The notes under the pieces are model-generated. The model searched no databases. It was not told where the DNA came from and saw only the letters and a program-made list of their open reading frames with translations. The translations under genes and the position numbers were made by a program. Positions 12,778 to 19,739 of a stretch of DNA of 28,597 bases are shown here, one piece after another (positions within the stretch are counted from its first letter, which is position 1; each line of letters opens with the position of its first letter). The stretch is from Candidatus Parcubacteria bacterium (lineage in GTDB: Bacteria > Patescibacteriota > Patescibacteriia > CAIXNZ01), in assembly GCA_026395675.1 (NCBI GenBank), contig JAPLYF010000082.1:1-28597 (forward strand). Reading direction: 5' to 3'.

Positions 12778-13245
12778 TTAAAGCTTTTTGTGGTTTAGAT
12801 ATCCATTATTTTCTTCAAAGAAAAATCTGTATTTAATTTCCTGGCCAGCTAAGGCCTCAGGCAGCCAGTAAATATCGTCTGGCCACATTTGGTCAAAAGG
12901 AATTTTATTAATATCCCACCATTGGGGCAGGCTTTCTTCGGATTCTTTTAATTCACCCGTGAATTCTTTGGTTAAAAAAATATGACAGCGCTGGTTATTC
13001 TCTGGTTTGTGCGGCCAGACAAATTCAATAAAGCCGAGATTTTTAGGATTAATCGGCTGGTAACCGGTTTCTTCCATAACTTCGCGGATAGCGGCTTGCT
13101 CTGGAGTTTCACCTGGTTTAAATTTGCCACCTGGACCATTCCAGTGCCCCTGGCCAAAACCTTTTTTCTTCATTATCAAAAGTACTTGATTTTGGTTATT
13201 AAGCAAATAGCATAGATTGGTAGTGTAGTTAAAGATGTACTCCAT
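12778..13245 (-). CDS. Nudix hydrolase, MTH1-like
   Basis: 155 residues. The Nudix box is complete: G40-x5-E46-x7-R54-E55-x2-E58-E59-x-G61-Y62, within GPGGKFKPGETPEQAAIREV. The C-terminal MWPDDIYWLPEAL strongly recalls the human MTH1 segment that recognises oxidised purines, so sanitising 8-oxo-dGTP-type nucleotides is a reasonable guess (inference). Length is typical of MTH1. It is co-oriented with the CYTH gene, which also handles phosphorylated nucleotides in some members. No SD. Confidence 0.87.
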   Translation of the reverse strand: MEYIFNYTTNLCYLLNNQNQVLLIMKKKGFGQGHWNGPGGKFKPGETPEQAAIREVMEETGYQPINPKNLGFIEFVWPHKPENNQRCHIFLTKEFTGELKESEESLPQWWDINKIPFDQMWPDDIYWLPEALAGQEIKYRFFFEENNGYLNHKKL

Positions 13246-13285
13246 ACATACTTAATTTTTAGCATAAAAATTAGTTATAAACAAT

Positions 13286-13313
13286 GAAGAAGCGATTCGC
13301 GAATCGCTTCTTC
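13286..13313. repeat. 28-bp palindrome, copy 2
   Basis: GAAGAAGCGATTC, GC, then the reverse complement, with the same arms as the palindrome after gyrA (8855-8884). It lies between the Nudix gene and a mini-ORF. Confidence 0.75.
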
Positions 13314-13327
13314 GGATAGGATAAATG

Positions 13328-13411
13328 TTATTTTTTTATTCTGCCGGCTTTTCTTTCGCGCCATTTTAATTTGGGCAGTTTGACACCGGTTCTGATTTTT
13401 TTGCCTTTCAT
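13328..13411 (-). CDS. Mini-ORF, 27 residues, very basic
   Basis: Encodes MKGKKIRTGVKLPKLKWRE followed by a basic tail; 12 or more of 27 residues are K or R. The ATG is preceded by CTTACATCTTAATTCTTAAATCTTACAAT-type A/T repeats (split here: repeated CTTAAAT units) like those before rpsF and rpsT, and no SD. It may be a small ribosome-associated or nucleic-acid-binding peptide, or not real. Not recognised. Confidence 0.35.
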   Translation of the reverse strand: MKGKKIRTGVKLPKLKWRERKAGRIKK

Positions 13412-13428
13412 ATTGTAAGATTTAAGAA

Positions 13429-13822
13429 TTAAGATGTAAGATTTAAGTTTATATGGTTGTTAATTTTTGAAATGTCACCGTTCAAAATTATTGGCCTGGT
13501 CACTTTGATTTCTAAGGCATAACGGATTTCATCTTCGCTGGGCAATTCATGTAAGATAAAAATTTTTTTATCCAAATGGCGGGCGACAGCAATTTCCATT
13601 AAAGATGAGCCGCCAATGTAACCTTGAATATTATTTTTGGGATAATTTAAAATTAAAATCGCATCGCTGGACTCAATCTTATTAAAATGATCTTTATCAA
13701 TATTTAAATTCAGGCCCCATTCAAGATTGGAATTTAATTCTGGATTTTTTATGCAGTCATGGTTTTTGTACTTCCAGCATTTCTTTGGCAAAATGCATGG
13801 AACCGCAGATGGTGATTTTCAT
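13429..13822 (-). pseudogene. Broken nucleoside 2-deoxyribosyltransferase-like gene
   Basis: The minus strand from 13822 reads MKITICGSMHFAKEMLEV, the usual N-terminus of this family, but hits TGA after 21 codons. The rest (SSDAILILNYPKNNIQGYIGG, EIAVARHLDKKIFIL, RPIILNGDISKI) continues in another frame from about 13770 to 13429. About 10-15 residues of the expected GHEVFVP-like segment between the two parts are missing, so both a deletion and a frameshift have occurred. The long open frame 13429-13791 alone has an unrelated start. Probably inactive unless this is an assembly error. Confidence 0.65.
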
Positions 13823-13833
13823 AAGTTTGTAGA

Positions 13834-13861
13834 GCCTGCTCTGAGCCAAGTCGAAGGGCAG
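13834..13861. repeat. CTGAGCnnnTCGAAGG-type element
   Basis: Contains CTCTGAGCCAAGTCGAAGGG. Related CCTGAGC...TCGAAGGA units occur at 15867-15905 and about 20590-20620. Such short imperfect hairpins are dispersed in intergenic DNA of many bacteria. Confidence 0.55.
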
Positions 13862-13899
13862 ATAGTTATTTTTATATTCCTAATAAACTAATTTGTATT

Positions 13900-14649
13900 T
13901 TATGATTTAGAAACTTTCAGAATTAATGATATTGGACAATCTATGTCGTCCTTGAAACGGGGAGCGGCTTTTAATAAGCTCTGGTTAACTTGCGGTTCAT
14001 AAATTTGCTCTAAATTAAACCCTGCCTTTTTTAAAGCATTAGTATAATCCTCAATTGTACGGTTAAAATGTGGAGCTTTTATAATTTTATGTGTTTCTAG
14101 CCCAAGAATAAAATTGCTTTTTTTGCTGTCAAAATAATCCCTAGTAGGAATTATTTTGCGTGCTTTCTGTCCAGTAAGCTTTTCTTCAAGATACTTTTTT
14201 AAAATATAGGCCGGGTGGATAACAGCAATAATGTAACTCCCTTTTCTTTTAAGTAGTCGATAGGTATCCTTGATAGCTAATTGGAAATTCTTAATTTCTG
14301 ACAAAACCATACTGGATGTGACAATGTCTACTGAAGCAGAAGGAATATTGATCTTGATATTTAAATCCGCTCGGATAAATTTTAAGTGGCAGGCGCAGTT
14401 AGTCAAGTTATTTTTAGCGCATTGTAAATTGCCTTGATAATAATCTAATAAAATTAATCTTTTAGGTTTAGCTCGAGCTATCTTTTTTGCAAGATGGCCA
14501 TTACCGCAACCTTGCTCCAGGACAATTTTATTTTTAATTGGTTGGCACAGCTTTAAAATTAGGGGATCAGTTACATATTTTTTATACGGTTCCCCTTGCC
14601 CCTGATTTCTCTGGTTCCAAATTAAGGCTTTATTATCTATAGTTTCCAT
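13900..14649 (-). CDS. Class I SAM-dependent methyltransferase
   Basis: 249 residues. Motif I is VLEQGCGNGHLA (43-54), followed by LILLDYY with the acidic residue of motif II (about 66-72), a PSASVDIVTSSMVLSEI motif near 104-118 and the LLKRKGSYIIAVIHPAYI segment of motif VI. This is the Methyltransf_11/UbiE-like fold. The substrate is unknown; IEDYTNALKKAGFNLEQIYEP at the C-terminus is the usual closing strand. The start is three bases after the stop of the upstream membrane protein gene, suggesting co-translation. No SD. Confidence 0.82.
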   Translation of the reverse strand: METIDNKALIWNQRNQGQGEPYKKYVTDPLILKLCQPIKNKIVLEQGCGNGHLAKKIARAKPKRLILLDYYQGNLQCAKNNLTNCACHLKFIRADLNIKINIPSASVDIVTSSMVLSEIKNFQLAIKDTYRLLKRKGSYIIAVIHPAYILKKYLEEKLTGQKARKIIPTRDYFDSKKSNFILGLETHKIIKAPHFNRTIEDYTNALKKAGFNLEQIYEPQVNQSLLKAAPRFKDDIDCPISLILKVSKS

Positions 14650-14651
14650 AA

Positions 14652-15269
14652 TTATGTTTGATTATTTTTATCTAATAGTCGTTGCCTTAAAACTACAATA
14701 ACCGACCCAAGTGTGGCGCCGATTGTATCTTGAATTAAATTTAGTACTGTAACATTTTGAGAGGTCAATTGGTCAGGCCCTGTAAGGTGAGTGCCTAAAA
14801 AACGATCAGAAGTATTTTCAAATATTTCCCAGCCAATGCCGCAAATGAGGACAAGAATGAAGGCAATCCCTGTCGCATAAGCAAGGCGGATTTTAAAGCG
14901 CGCGTTTATAATAATAGACAGTAAAATAACGCTTATCAGGGGAGTGCCAAGATGAAGTATATAAGCATAAGGTATACCAAATTGGTAAAGTGTATAAAGT
15001 CCGAGTGCGCCGAGAGCATCAGCGATTATAGCAAAAGCGATCAGAAATTGGAATAAATCAGCTGCGCGATTTTTTCTAGCAGCATCCAGCGAATTTGCAG
15101 GCACACGCAAGATTGATGGTAAAAAATAAATTATTAAAGCACCAGCAATCATTGACCAGCCCGAATACCTGACATCATAAAATGAAGGAAACCAAGAAAT
15201 TGGCAAGAAAGTCATTAATATTCCGCCAAATAATAAGAAGCAAAAGCATATTATGGCAAAGCGTTTCAT
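14652..15269 (-). CDS. Polytopic membrane protein (DUF2238/YjdF-like possibility)
   Basis: 205 residues from the chosen ATG (MKRFAIICFCFLLFGG); the frame extends 16 codons further but that part lies in a GGGTCGGCCCC repeat. About six membrane segments can be seen. The last pair, ILVLICGIGWEIFEN and NLIQDTIGATLGSVIVVL with QD in the helix, resembles the WEIFE...D.l.DtlGa motif of YjdF/DUF2238 membrane proteins. Function unknown. It overlaps no neighbour and precedes the methyltransferase by two bases. Confidence 0.65.
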   Translation of the reverse strand: MKRFAIICFCFLLFGGILMTFLPISWFPSFYDVRYSGWSMIAGALIIYFLPSILRVPANSLDAARKNRAADLFQFLIAFAIIADALGALGLYTLYQFGIPYAYILHLGTPLISVILLSIIINARFKIRLAYATGIAFILVLICGIGWEIFENTSDRFLGTHLTGPDQLTSQNVTVLNLIQDTIGATLGSVIVVLRQRLLDKNNQT

Positions 15270-15270
15270 A

Positions 15271-15307
15271 TTGGGTCGGCCCCAAAGGGGGGCCTTCGGC
15301 CCTGGGA
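15271..15307. repeat. GGGTCGGCCCC repeat, copy 1
   Basis: GGGTCGGCCCCAAAGGGG followed by GGCCTTCGGCCCTGGGAC. A near-identical unit lies at 15649-15682, so the two copies bracket the GIY-YIG gene. Each contains nested inverted repeats. Confidence 0.7.
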
Positions 15308-15325
15308 CTTTTCCCAAATGGGAGT

Positions 15326-15646
15326 CTAGGGCTTTGTTAATATAAACTTAGTATTTTTAATAATTATTGGTAATTTGTTCCCTGAAGTATTTTTGATCAA
15401 ATTAATAATTATTAATTTTTCTTGATAACCTTCGGGATGTTTTAAAAAATATTCTCGTTTGTAGGCAGAATTTTTATCGTTATAGATTTCATAATAGGCC
15501 AAATCGAAAGGAATCCTTGGTTTAGTTGATTTTACGTTACCTTTATTATGATAATTTTTTAATCTTTCAAAAGGATTTTTTGAAGAACAGCCAATATAAA
15601 AACCATTATCTTTTCTACTTAACAAAAAATAAACGTGATATCCCAT
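15326..15646 (-). CDS. GIY-YIG domain protein (UPF0213/YhbQ-like)
   Basis: 106 residues from MGYHVYFLLSRKDNGFYIGCSS. The GIY-YIG signature appears as VYFLLS...FYIGCS, with arginine in NPFERLKNYHNKGN and the family's YYEIYNDKNSAYKREYFLKH, in which the glutamates fit the metal-binding position. Single-domain proteins of this type are small nucleases of unclear role. The frame extends five codons upstream into a repeat; the ATG chosen starts the domain. It is bracketed by two copies of a GC-rich repeat. Confidence 0.8.
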   Translation of the reverse strand: MGYHVYFLLSRKDNGFYIGCSSKNPFERLKNYHNKGNVKSTKPRIPFDLAYYEIYNDKNSAYKREYFLKHPEGYQEKLIIINLIKNTSGNKLPIIIKNTKFILTKP

Positions 15647-15648
15647 GT

Positions 15649-15682
15649 GGGTCGGCCCCAAGGGGGCTTCGGCCCTGGGGCT
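15649..15682. repeat. GGGTCGGCCCC repeat, copy 2
   Basis: GGGTCGGCCCCAAGGGGG then CTTCGGCCCTGGGGC. Same layout as 15271-15307, with small length differences. It abuts the 5' end of the GIY-YIG gene and the tRNA-Lys 3' side. Confidence 0.7.
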
Positions 15683-15702
15683 AAAATTTATTTAGACTTT
15701 TT

Positions 15703-15775
15703 GGGTCGGCTGGGATTTGAACCCAGGACCAATTGCTTAAGAGGCAACTGCTCTACCAAACTGAGCTACCGACCC
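15703..15775 (-). tRNA. tRNA-Lys (CTT)
   Basis: 73 bases on the minus strand. Acceptor GGGTCGG/CCGACCC, D stem GCTC/GAGC, anticodon stem GTTGC/GCAAT with loop CTCTTAA (anticodon CTT), T stem CTGGG/CCCAG with TTCAAAT. All arms pair. CCA is not encoded. The 5' 16 bases plus flank recur at 15905-15920. Confidence 0.95.
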
Positions 15776-15866
15776 GAATTTGATATACAAATATCAACCT
15801 TAAATTTAATTAAATCGGTAGCGAAGCTGGTGATCTTATATAATGCCTCTATTACTGAACTGCCTG

Positions 15867-15920
15867 CCCGCCGAAGTCCTGAGCTTATCGAAGGACGTAG
15901 GCGGGAGCTACCGACCCGAA
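15867..15920. repeat. REP-like hairpin fused to a tRNA-Lys 5' fragment
   Basis: CCCGCC (15867-15872) pairs with GGCGGG (15900-15905) around GTCCTGAGC...TCGAAGGAC, itself a hairpin. Directly joined is GAGCTACCGACCCGAA (15905-15920), identical to the 5' end of the nearby tRNA-Lys and its flank (15763-15778). Confidence 0.75.
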
Positions 15921-15980
15921 AAAATTTTAACTATGGAATAATTTTAACGAATTTAATTGATTTTATCAAGCTTGGAAATA

Positions 15981-16016
15981 AGAAACCGCCTCACTTTGAG
16001 CAAGGCGGTTATTGAA
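15981..16016 (-). terminator. Terminator of the gene at 16031
   Basis: AACCGCCT and AGGCGGTT around CACTTTGAGCA. On the minus strand it is followed by TCTTATTT. Confidence 0.7.
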
Positions 16017-16030
16017 AATTAGGGGATTTG

Positions 16031-16477
16031 TTATGAAAGGCCTAGTTGTTTGGCCTGGGCTTCGGTAACAATGCGGATGCCTTGTTTGGTAAGGATATCT
16101 TTGAGCATAGCCAGCTGGCCTTCAAGTGACTCAACTTTTTTATCCTTACGGCCCATTTTTTCCGAATGGTGAGCCATGGCCCACTGAGCCCATTCATTGG
16201 CATCATAGAGATAACCACAGGATGGATTGCCACAATGTTCTCCCGGAACAAAGATTTCACGAAAACTTTTGTCAATCAGGATGTAGCCCTCTTTTTTTCT
16301 CTTTAGAATCGTGAAGATTGTTGGTTGGGGATGATAGGCCAATGGGAACTTCTCCAGATCAGGTTTTTCTCCGAAACCCGCATTGTGAAAGACCACTACT
16401 TGGCCCTCGCGACCAGTTTCGTAGATTCCCCTGCATTCGATTTTTTTTCCATCCTTCCAGTAAGCTAATTCGTTCAT
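16031..16477 (-). CDS. Protein of unknown function with a possible zinc site
   Basis: 148 residues starting MNELAYWKDGKKIECRG. The middle has FVPGEHCGNPSCGYLYDANEWAQW (split: HCGNPSC near 78-84), where one His and two Cys could bind metal. The C-terminus is a helix VESLEGQLAMLKDILTKQ followed by GIRIV, loosely like the small-protein pattern at 8955-10056. It has a strong promoter (16546-16574), a perfect AAAAGGAGG before the ATG, and a terminator, so it is a self-contained unit. The insertion sequence at 16590 ends just upstream of its -35. No family recognised. Confidence 0.7.
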   Translation of the reverse strand: MNELAYWKDGKKIECRGIYETGREGQVVVFHNAGFGEKPDLEKFPLAYHPQPTIFTILKRKKEGYILIDKSFREIFVPGEHCGNPSCGYLYDANEWAQWAMAHHSEKMGRKDKKVESLEGQLAMLKDILTKQGIRIVTEAQAKQLGLS

Positions 16478-16545
16478 AAAAACCTCCTTTTGCCCATGGA
16501 GTTGGATTTGTCCAATTTGGACTTTCCATAAGCAAAGTATTTATC

Positions 16546-16574
16546 ATTTTAGCAGGTATAATATATTTTGTCAA
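16546..16574 (-). promoter_or_regulatory. Promoter of the gene at 16031
   Basis: Minus strand: perfect TTGACA (16569-16574), 17-base spacer ending CCTGC, TAAAAT (16546-16551). Extended -10 with TGC. The IS left end lies about 16 bases beyond the -35. Confidence 0.75.
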
Positions 16575-16597
16575 GGTTGACTTTCGCTTTGTAGAAC

Positions 16598-16640
16598 GGA
16601 AATGATAATGTCATACCTAGCGGGAAATAGAAATGTCATA
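16598..16640 (+). repeat. IS left-end repeat pair
   Basis: Outer GGAAATGATAATGTCATA (16598-16615) and inner GGGAAATAGAAATGTCATA (16622-16640), in direct orientation and six bases apart. The inner copy is identical to both right-end copies; the outer has diverged. Probable transposase-binding sites. TGATATAAT at 16645-16653 is a likely transposase -10. Confidence 0.8.
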
Positions 16641-16689
16641 CCCCTGATATAATTGAGTGGTTAAATCTAACAATTAACCACAACGGGGT

Positions 16690-17928
16690 ATGAAAGAGGA
16701 AAACACGTTTACTATGAACAATAAAGAAATTTCACGCTACGATGTTATCAAAAGGCTGATTCGCAATGAAATTAACGGCACCAAAGCGGCTGATTTAATT
16801 AAATTATCCATTAGGCACACAAAACGGTTAAAGGCCGCGGTTAAAAAGAAAGGCGCAAGAGGATTGATCCATGGCAACCGCGGCAAAACTAGCAACAGGA
16901 AGATGCCAGATGAGGAAAAAAAGGAAATAATCAGCTTGCTAAAGGAAAAGTATTTTGATTTCAAGCCGACTTTTGCCACAGAAAAGCTGTCAGAGTGCCA
17001 TAATATCAATCGTGATCCAAAAACTATCAGGCAAATAATGATTGATAATGATCTGTGGCGGCCAAAATTAAAGTCAAAGCAAAGCTCATTTCATCGCTCC
17101 TGGCGCCAAAGGCGCTCCAATTATGGCGAAATGGAACAATTTGACGGCTCATACCATAATTGGTTCGAAAGCCGAGCGCTTAAATGCTGCCTGCTGCTGT
17201 CTGTCGATGATGCCACTGGAAACATTACTAACGGCTATTTTGCCGAGGATGAAGGCGTCTTCCCAGTATTTAATTTTTGGCTAAATTACCTTGAAAAGGA
17301 GGGTAAGCCGATGAGCATATACATGGATAAATTCAGCACATACAAAATGAGCCAAAAAGCGGCCATTGATAACCATGATCTAAAAACTCAATTTCAAAGA
17401 GCATTGGAGCAGTTGCAGATTGAACCCATATTTGCCAATTCGCCACAAGCCAAAGGCCGCATTGAAAAAATATTTCATACTCTGCAAGACAGATTAATTA
17501 AAGAATTAAGACTGCATAATATATCCACTATCGAGGCGGCTAATCATTATCTTAAAAGATACTTTATCCCGGCGTTTAACCGCAAATTCGGCGTAAAACC
17601 GAGCGGCAAGACCAACTTGCACCGGCAATTAAGCGCCAAGGAGCTGTTTCAATTATCAAGTATATTCTCAAAACAGACTAGAAGATCGGTTCAGAATGAT
17701 TTTACCGTTAGTTTTAATAATCAATGGTTTCAATTGACCAAATATCAGCCGGTTACGGTTTGCAAAAGAGATGAAATTATTATTGAAGAGCATTTAGACG
17801 GCTCAATTAAAATGAGGCTGCGAGGTAAATATTTGAACTACATTCCGATTGCCAAGAGAACCAAACCGCTTAGAGACTCTGTCCCGTGGGTTTTAGCCGC
17901 CTCGCCAATGCCTCAATCTAATTCTTAA
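16690..17928 (+). CDS. ISNCY-family DDE transposase
   Basis: 412 residues. N-terminal helix-turn-helix (about 10-55, ISRYDVIKRLIRNEINGTKAA), a second one near 60-125, then an RNase H-like core with GEMEQFDGSYHNWFE (first Asp, about 153), SIYMDKFSTYK (second Asp, about 215) and PQAKGRIEKIFHTLQDRLIKELRL (split; catalytic Glu about 261). These motifs mark ISNCY transposases of the IS1202/ISDol1 group. The C-terminal part has a beta-rich FNNQWFQLTKYQPVTV segment. No truncation or frameshift. A second ATG eight codons in (MNNKEIS) could be the real start. Confidence 0.9.
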   Translation: MKEENTFTMNNKEISRYDVIKRLIRNEINGTKAADLIKLSIRHTKRLKAAVKKKGARGLIHGNRGKTSNRKMPDEEKKEIISLLKEKYFDFKPTFATEKLSECHNINRDPKTIRQIMIDNDLWRPKLKSKQSSFHRSWRQRRSNYGEMEQFDGSYHNWFESRALKCCLLLSVDDATGNITNGYFAEDEGVFPVFNFWLNYLEKEGKPMSIYMDKFSTYKMSQKAAIDNHDLKTQFQRALEQLQIEPIFANSPQAKGRIEKIFHTLQDRLIKELRLHNISTIEAANHYLKRYFIPAFNRKFGVKPSGKTNLHRQLSAKELFQLSSIFSKQTRRSVQNDFTVSFNNQWFQLTKYQPVTVCKRDEIIIEEHLDGSIKMRLRGKYLNYIPIAKRTKPLRDSVPWVLAASPMPQSNS

Positions 17929-17929
17929 C

Positions 17930-17974
17930 TATGACATTTCTATTTCCCTGGTCCCTATGACATTTCTATTTCCC
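17930..17974 (-). repeat. IS right-end repeat pair
   Basis: Two exact copies of the 19-base unit GGGAAATAGAAATGTCATA on the minus strand (17930-17948 and 17956-17974), seven bases apart. They mirror the left-end pair. Confidence 0.85.
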
Positions 17975-17975
17975 G

Positions 17976-18006
17976 TTGACAGGTTATTTATGTGTTATGG
18001 TAAAAT
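17976..18006 (+). promoter_or_regulatory. Possible hybrid promoter from the IS end towards holA
   Basis: TTGACA (17976-17981) forms the last bases of the IS, facing outward. TAAAAT (18001-18006) lies 19 bases downstream, outside the IS; the spacing is longer than ideal. Confidence 0.3.
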
Positions 18007-18132
18007 AAAACTAGTAATGAAATAAGAAATAGGTAATAAGTAATAAGGAAAGGAATTTAAATTTTAAATAATTTTTCCAATCCGTATTACGTATTTCATA
18101 TTACCTATTTCTCGATCCCACTCCACAAACCT

Positions 18133-19104
18133 ATGATAATTTTTCTTTACGGAGAAGACACCTACAGATCAAGCCAAAAGCTCCAACAAATCAAAGCCAA
18201 ATTTCTCAAAGAAGTTGATAGCGCTGGCCTGAATTTAACCACTCTAGACGGCGCCAAGCTTAAATTTGAGGAATTTAACCAGCAGGTCAAGGCCGCTCCT
18301 TTTTTAGCGCGCAAAAGAATGATTGTCATCAAAAATTTAATTTCCGAAAATAAATCCAAGGAAATCCAAAAAGAAGTAGTTGAACTTTTAAATCAGACAG
18401 ACCAAGATTCCAAAGATGAAAATATTCTGGTATTTTGGGAAAGCACTAGTCATTCCAAATCAAAAAGTAAAAGCGCGCTCTGGGATCGCTTGGCCAAAGA
18501 AAAACTGGCTGAAGAATTTAAGCCCTTAACACCGATTCAGCTTAATAACTGGATTGAAAAAGAAATAAAAAACCAAAGCGGCAAAATGGACAAGCAGGCA
18601 ATTGCTTTTTTAGCTGCCACGGTTGGCAATGACCTTTGGCAAATGTCCAATGAAATTACCAAATTAATAAATTACTGCCAGGAAAAACCAATTACCCTCT
18701 CTGACATTGAAAATTTAGTCAAAGCAAGATTTGATGACAATATTTTTAATCTGGTTGATGCCTTGGGCACAAATAATAAAAAACTGGCTTTAAAATTAAT
18801 GTCAGACCAGTTTAATTTGGAAGCTGATGAAATGTATATTTTAGCCATGCTCATCCGCCAATTTAGAATTTTGTTAGAGATTAAGGATTTGATAAATGAA
18901 CGGCCCAAAATTACTAAGGATTTAATAGCCAGAGAACTGCAAATTCATCCCTTTGTGGCTCAAAAAGCCCTCTGGCAAGTTAAAAATTTTACTTTTGATA
19001 AACTTAAACAAATTTATCAAATGCTTTTAGACCTTGATATTAAACTTAAAACCTCCCAAGCCAAACCAAAAGTGCTTTTTGACCTTTTTATCGCCCAAAT
19101 CTAA
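18133..19104 (+). CDS. holA: DNA polymerase III subunit delta
   Basis: 323 residues with the HolA layout: N-terminal MIIFLYGEDTYRSSQKLQQI (split, AAA+-like domain without a Walker lysine), LTPIQLNNWIEKEI near 138-151, NDLWQMSNEITKLINYC near 176-192 and the C-terminal helical domain with FNLVDAL, ILAMLIRQFRILLEI and the final FDLFIAQ. Delta opens the beta clamp during loading. The leader (17982-18132) contains AATAAG/GGTAATAAG repeats and an ATTACGTATTTCATATTACC stretch. No SD. The IS lies immediately upstream and may have displaced its original promoter. Confidence 0.9.
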   Translation: MIIFLYGEDTYRSSQKLQQIKAKFLKEVDSAGLNLTTLDGAKLKFEEFNQQVKAAPFLARKRMIVIKNLISENKSKEIQKEVVELLNQTDQDSKDENILVFWESTSHSKSKSKSALWDRLAKEKLAEEFKPLTPIQLNNWIEKEIKNQSGKMDKQAIAFLAATVGNDLWQMSNEITKLINYCQEKPITLSDIENLVKARFDDNIFNLVDALGTNNKKLALKLMSDQFNLEADEMYILAMLIRQFRILLEIKDLINERPKITKDLIARELQIHPFVAQKALWQVKNFTFDKLKQIYQMLLDLDIKLKTSQAKPKVLFDLFIAQI

Positions 19105-19287
19105 TTCAACAATACGCTACAACCATATTCAAACCCACCATGGGGTCTGGGGTGCGAACTAAGCGCCGTTATCAAAGCTACGAACTAACCATTTGCACTA
19201 GCGCATTGAGCACCCCAGCAGTTTTTGTGGTACTTTTTGCTGTCAAAAAGTACCAAATTATTTATAGTTAACCGTCAAAAATTAGCC
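19105..19287. other. Intergenic region with two large inverted repeats
   Basis: About 180 bases between convergent holA and a response regulator. CTGGGGTGC (near 19147) pairs with GCACCCCAG (near 19212) around about 55 bases. Further on GGTACTTTTTG and CAAAAAGTACC form an 11-bp stem around CTGT-type loop bases (about 19228-19253), which may terminate holA. No gene seen. Confidence 0.5.
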
Positions 19288-19322
19288 ACAAAAAAAGAGG
19301 ACTGAATTTTATTCAGTCTCTT
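19288..19322 (-). terminator. Terminator overlapping the response-regulator 3' end
   Basis: Minus strand AAGAG-ACTGAAT and ATTCAGT-CTCTT (one bulged base) followed by TTTTTTTGTGG. The stem includes the last codons and stop of the gene at 19309. Confidence 0.8.
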
Positions 19323-19644
19323 CAATAATTTTTTCTAACTCTACCATACTGAATGGCTTCTTTAGAAAAATTACTCCAGTCGGCAAATTCGAATGAGTAT
19401 TTGCTGACATTAAAATCACTTTTGGGGGACAAATTTCCCCTGCTCTCAATTCTTCGATTAATTCTCTGCCATTTTGGCCAGGCATTTGAAAGTCGGTGAT
19501 TAGAACATCAAATGTATCATGTCGAATGGCATGCAAAGCTGTCTCAACATTCTCTGCCAAAAATACCGTATGCCCCATATCCTGCAAAACTTCACCGGTT
19601 GTTTTCCTAACAATTTCCTCATCATCAACAAGCAAAATTTTCAT
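19309..19644 (-). CDS. Single-domain response regulator (REC only), 1
   Basis: 111 residues, a complete receiver domain and nothing else. Acidic pocket D7-D8, phospho-acceptor D51 in LITDFQMPG, Ser80 at the switch position, Lys96 in LKKPF. Such CheY-like proteins pass phosphate or bind a partner and have no DNA-binding output. SD CCAAGGAGGAGCC is perfect, and the promoter at 19683-19710 has TGC before TAAAAT. Its neighbour 19740-20096 is a second REC protein with a separate terminator; no histidine kinase is in the window. Confidence 0.88.
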   Translation of the reverse strand: MKILLVDDEEIVRKTTGEVLQDMGHTVFLAENVETALHAIRHDTFDVLITDFQMPGQNGRELIEELRAGEICPPKVILMSANTHSNLPTGVIFLKKPFSMVELEKIIEETE

Positions 19645-19682
19645 GGCTCCTCCTTGGATTTTGATATTTGAATGCTTTTACA

Positions 19683-19710
19683 ATTTTAGCAAAATTAATA
19701 AAAAAGTAAA
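19683..19710 (-). promoter_or_regulatory. Promoter of response regulator 1
   Basis: Minus strand TTTACT (19705-19710), 16-base spacer ending TTTTGC, TAAAAT (19683-19688). The -35 overlaps the tail of the terminator of regulator 2. Confidence 0.6.
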
Positions 19711-19737
19711 GCGGTTCATTTTAGAACCGCTTTTGAA
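19708..19737 (-). terminator. Terminator of response regulator 2
   Basis: AAAGCGGTTC (19708-19717) with GAACCGCTTT (19724-19733); on the minus strand followed by ACTTTTTTATT. Confidence 0.8.
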
Positions 19738-19739
19738 AA

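Larger units (their letters stand above)
16590..17981 (+). mobile_element. Insertion sequence, ISNCY (IS1202/ISDol1-like)
   Basis: About 1.39 kb with a single intact transposase gene between inverted ends. Each end holds two copies of GGGAAATAGAAATGTCATA in opposite orientation to the other end (left 16598-16615, degenerate, and 16622-16640; right 17930-17948 and 17956-17974). The outermost bases align from TGT at both ends when compared as inverted repeats. No target-site duplication could be recognised, so the exact borders are estimates. Internal hairpin TGGTTAA/TTAACCA just before the transposase start may limit read-in translation. All parts look intact, so the copy may be active or recent. 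Confidence 0.85.

Noticed and set aside
15635..16015. 126-codon plus-strand frame
   Set aside because: It translates antisense tRNA-Lys and a REP-like repeat.
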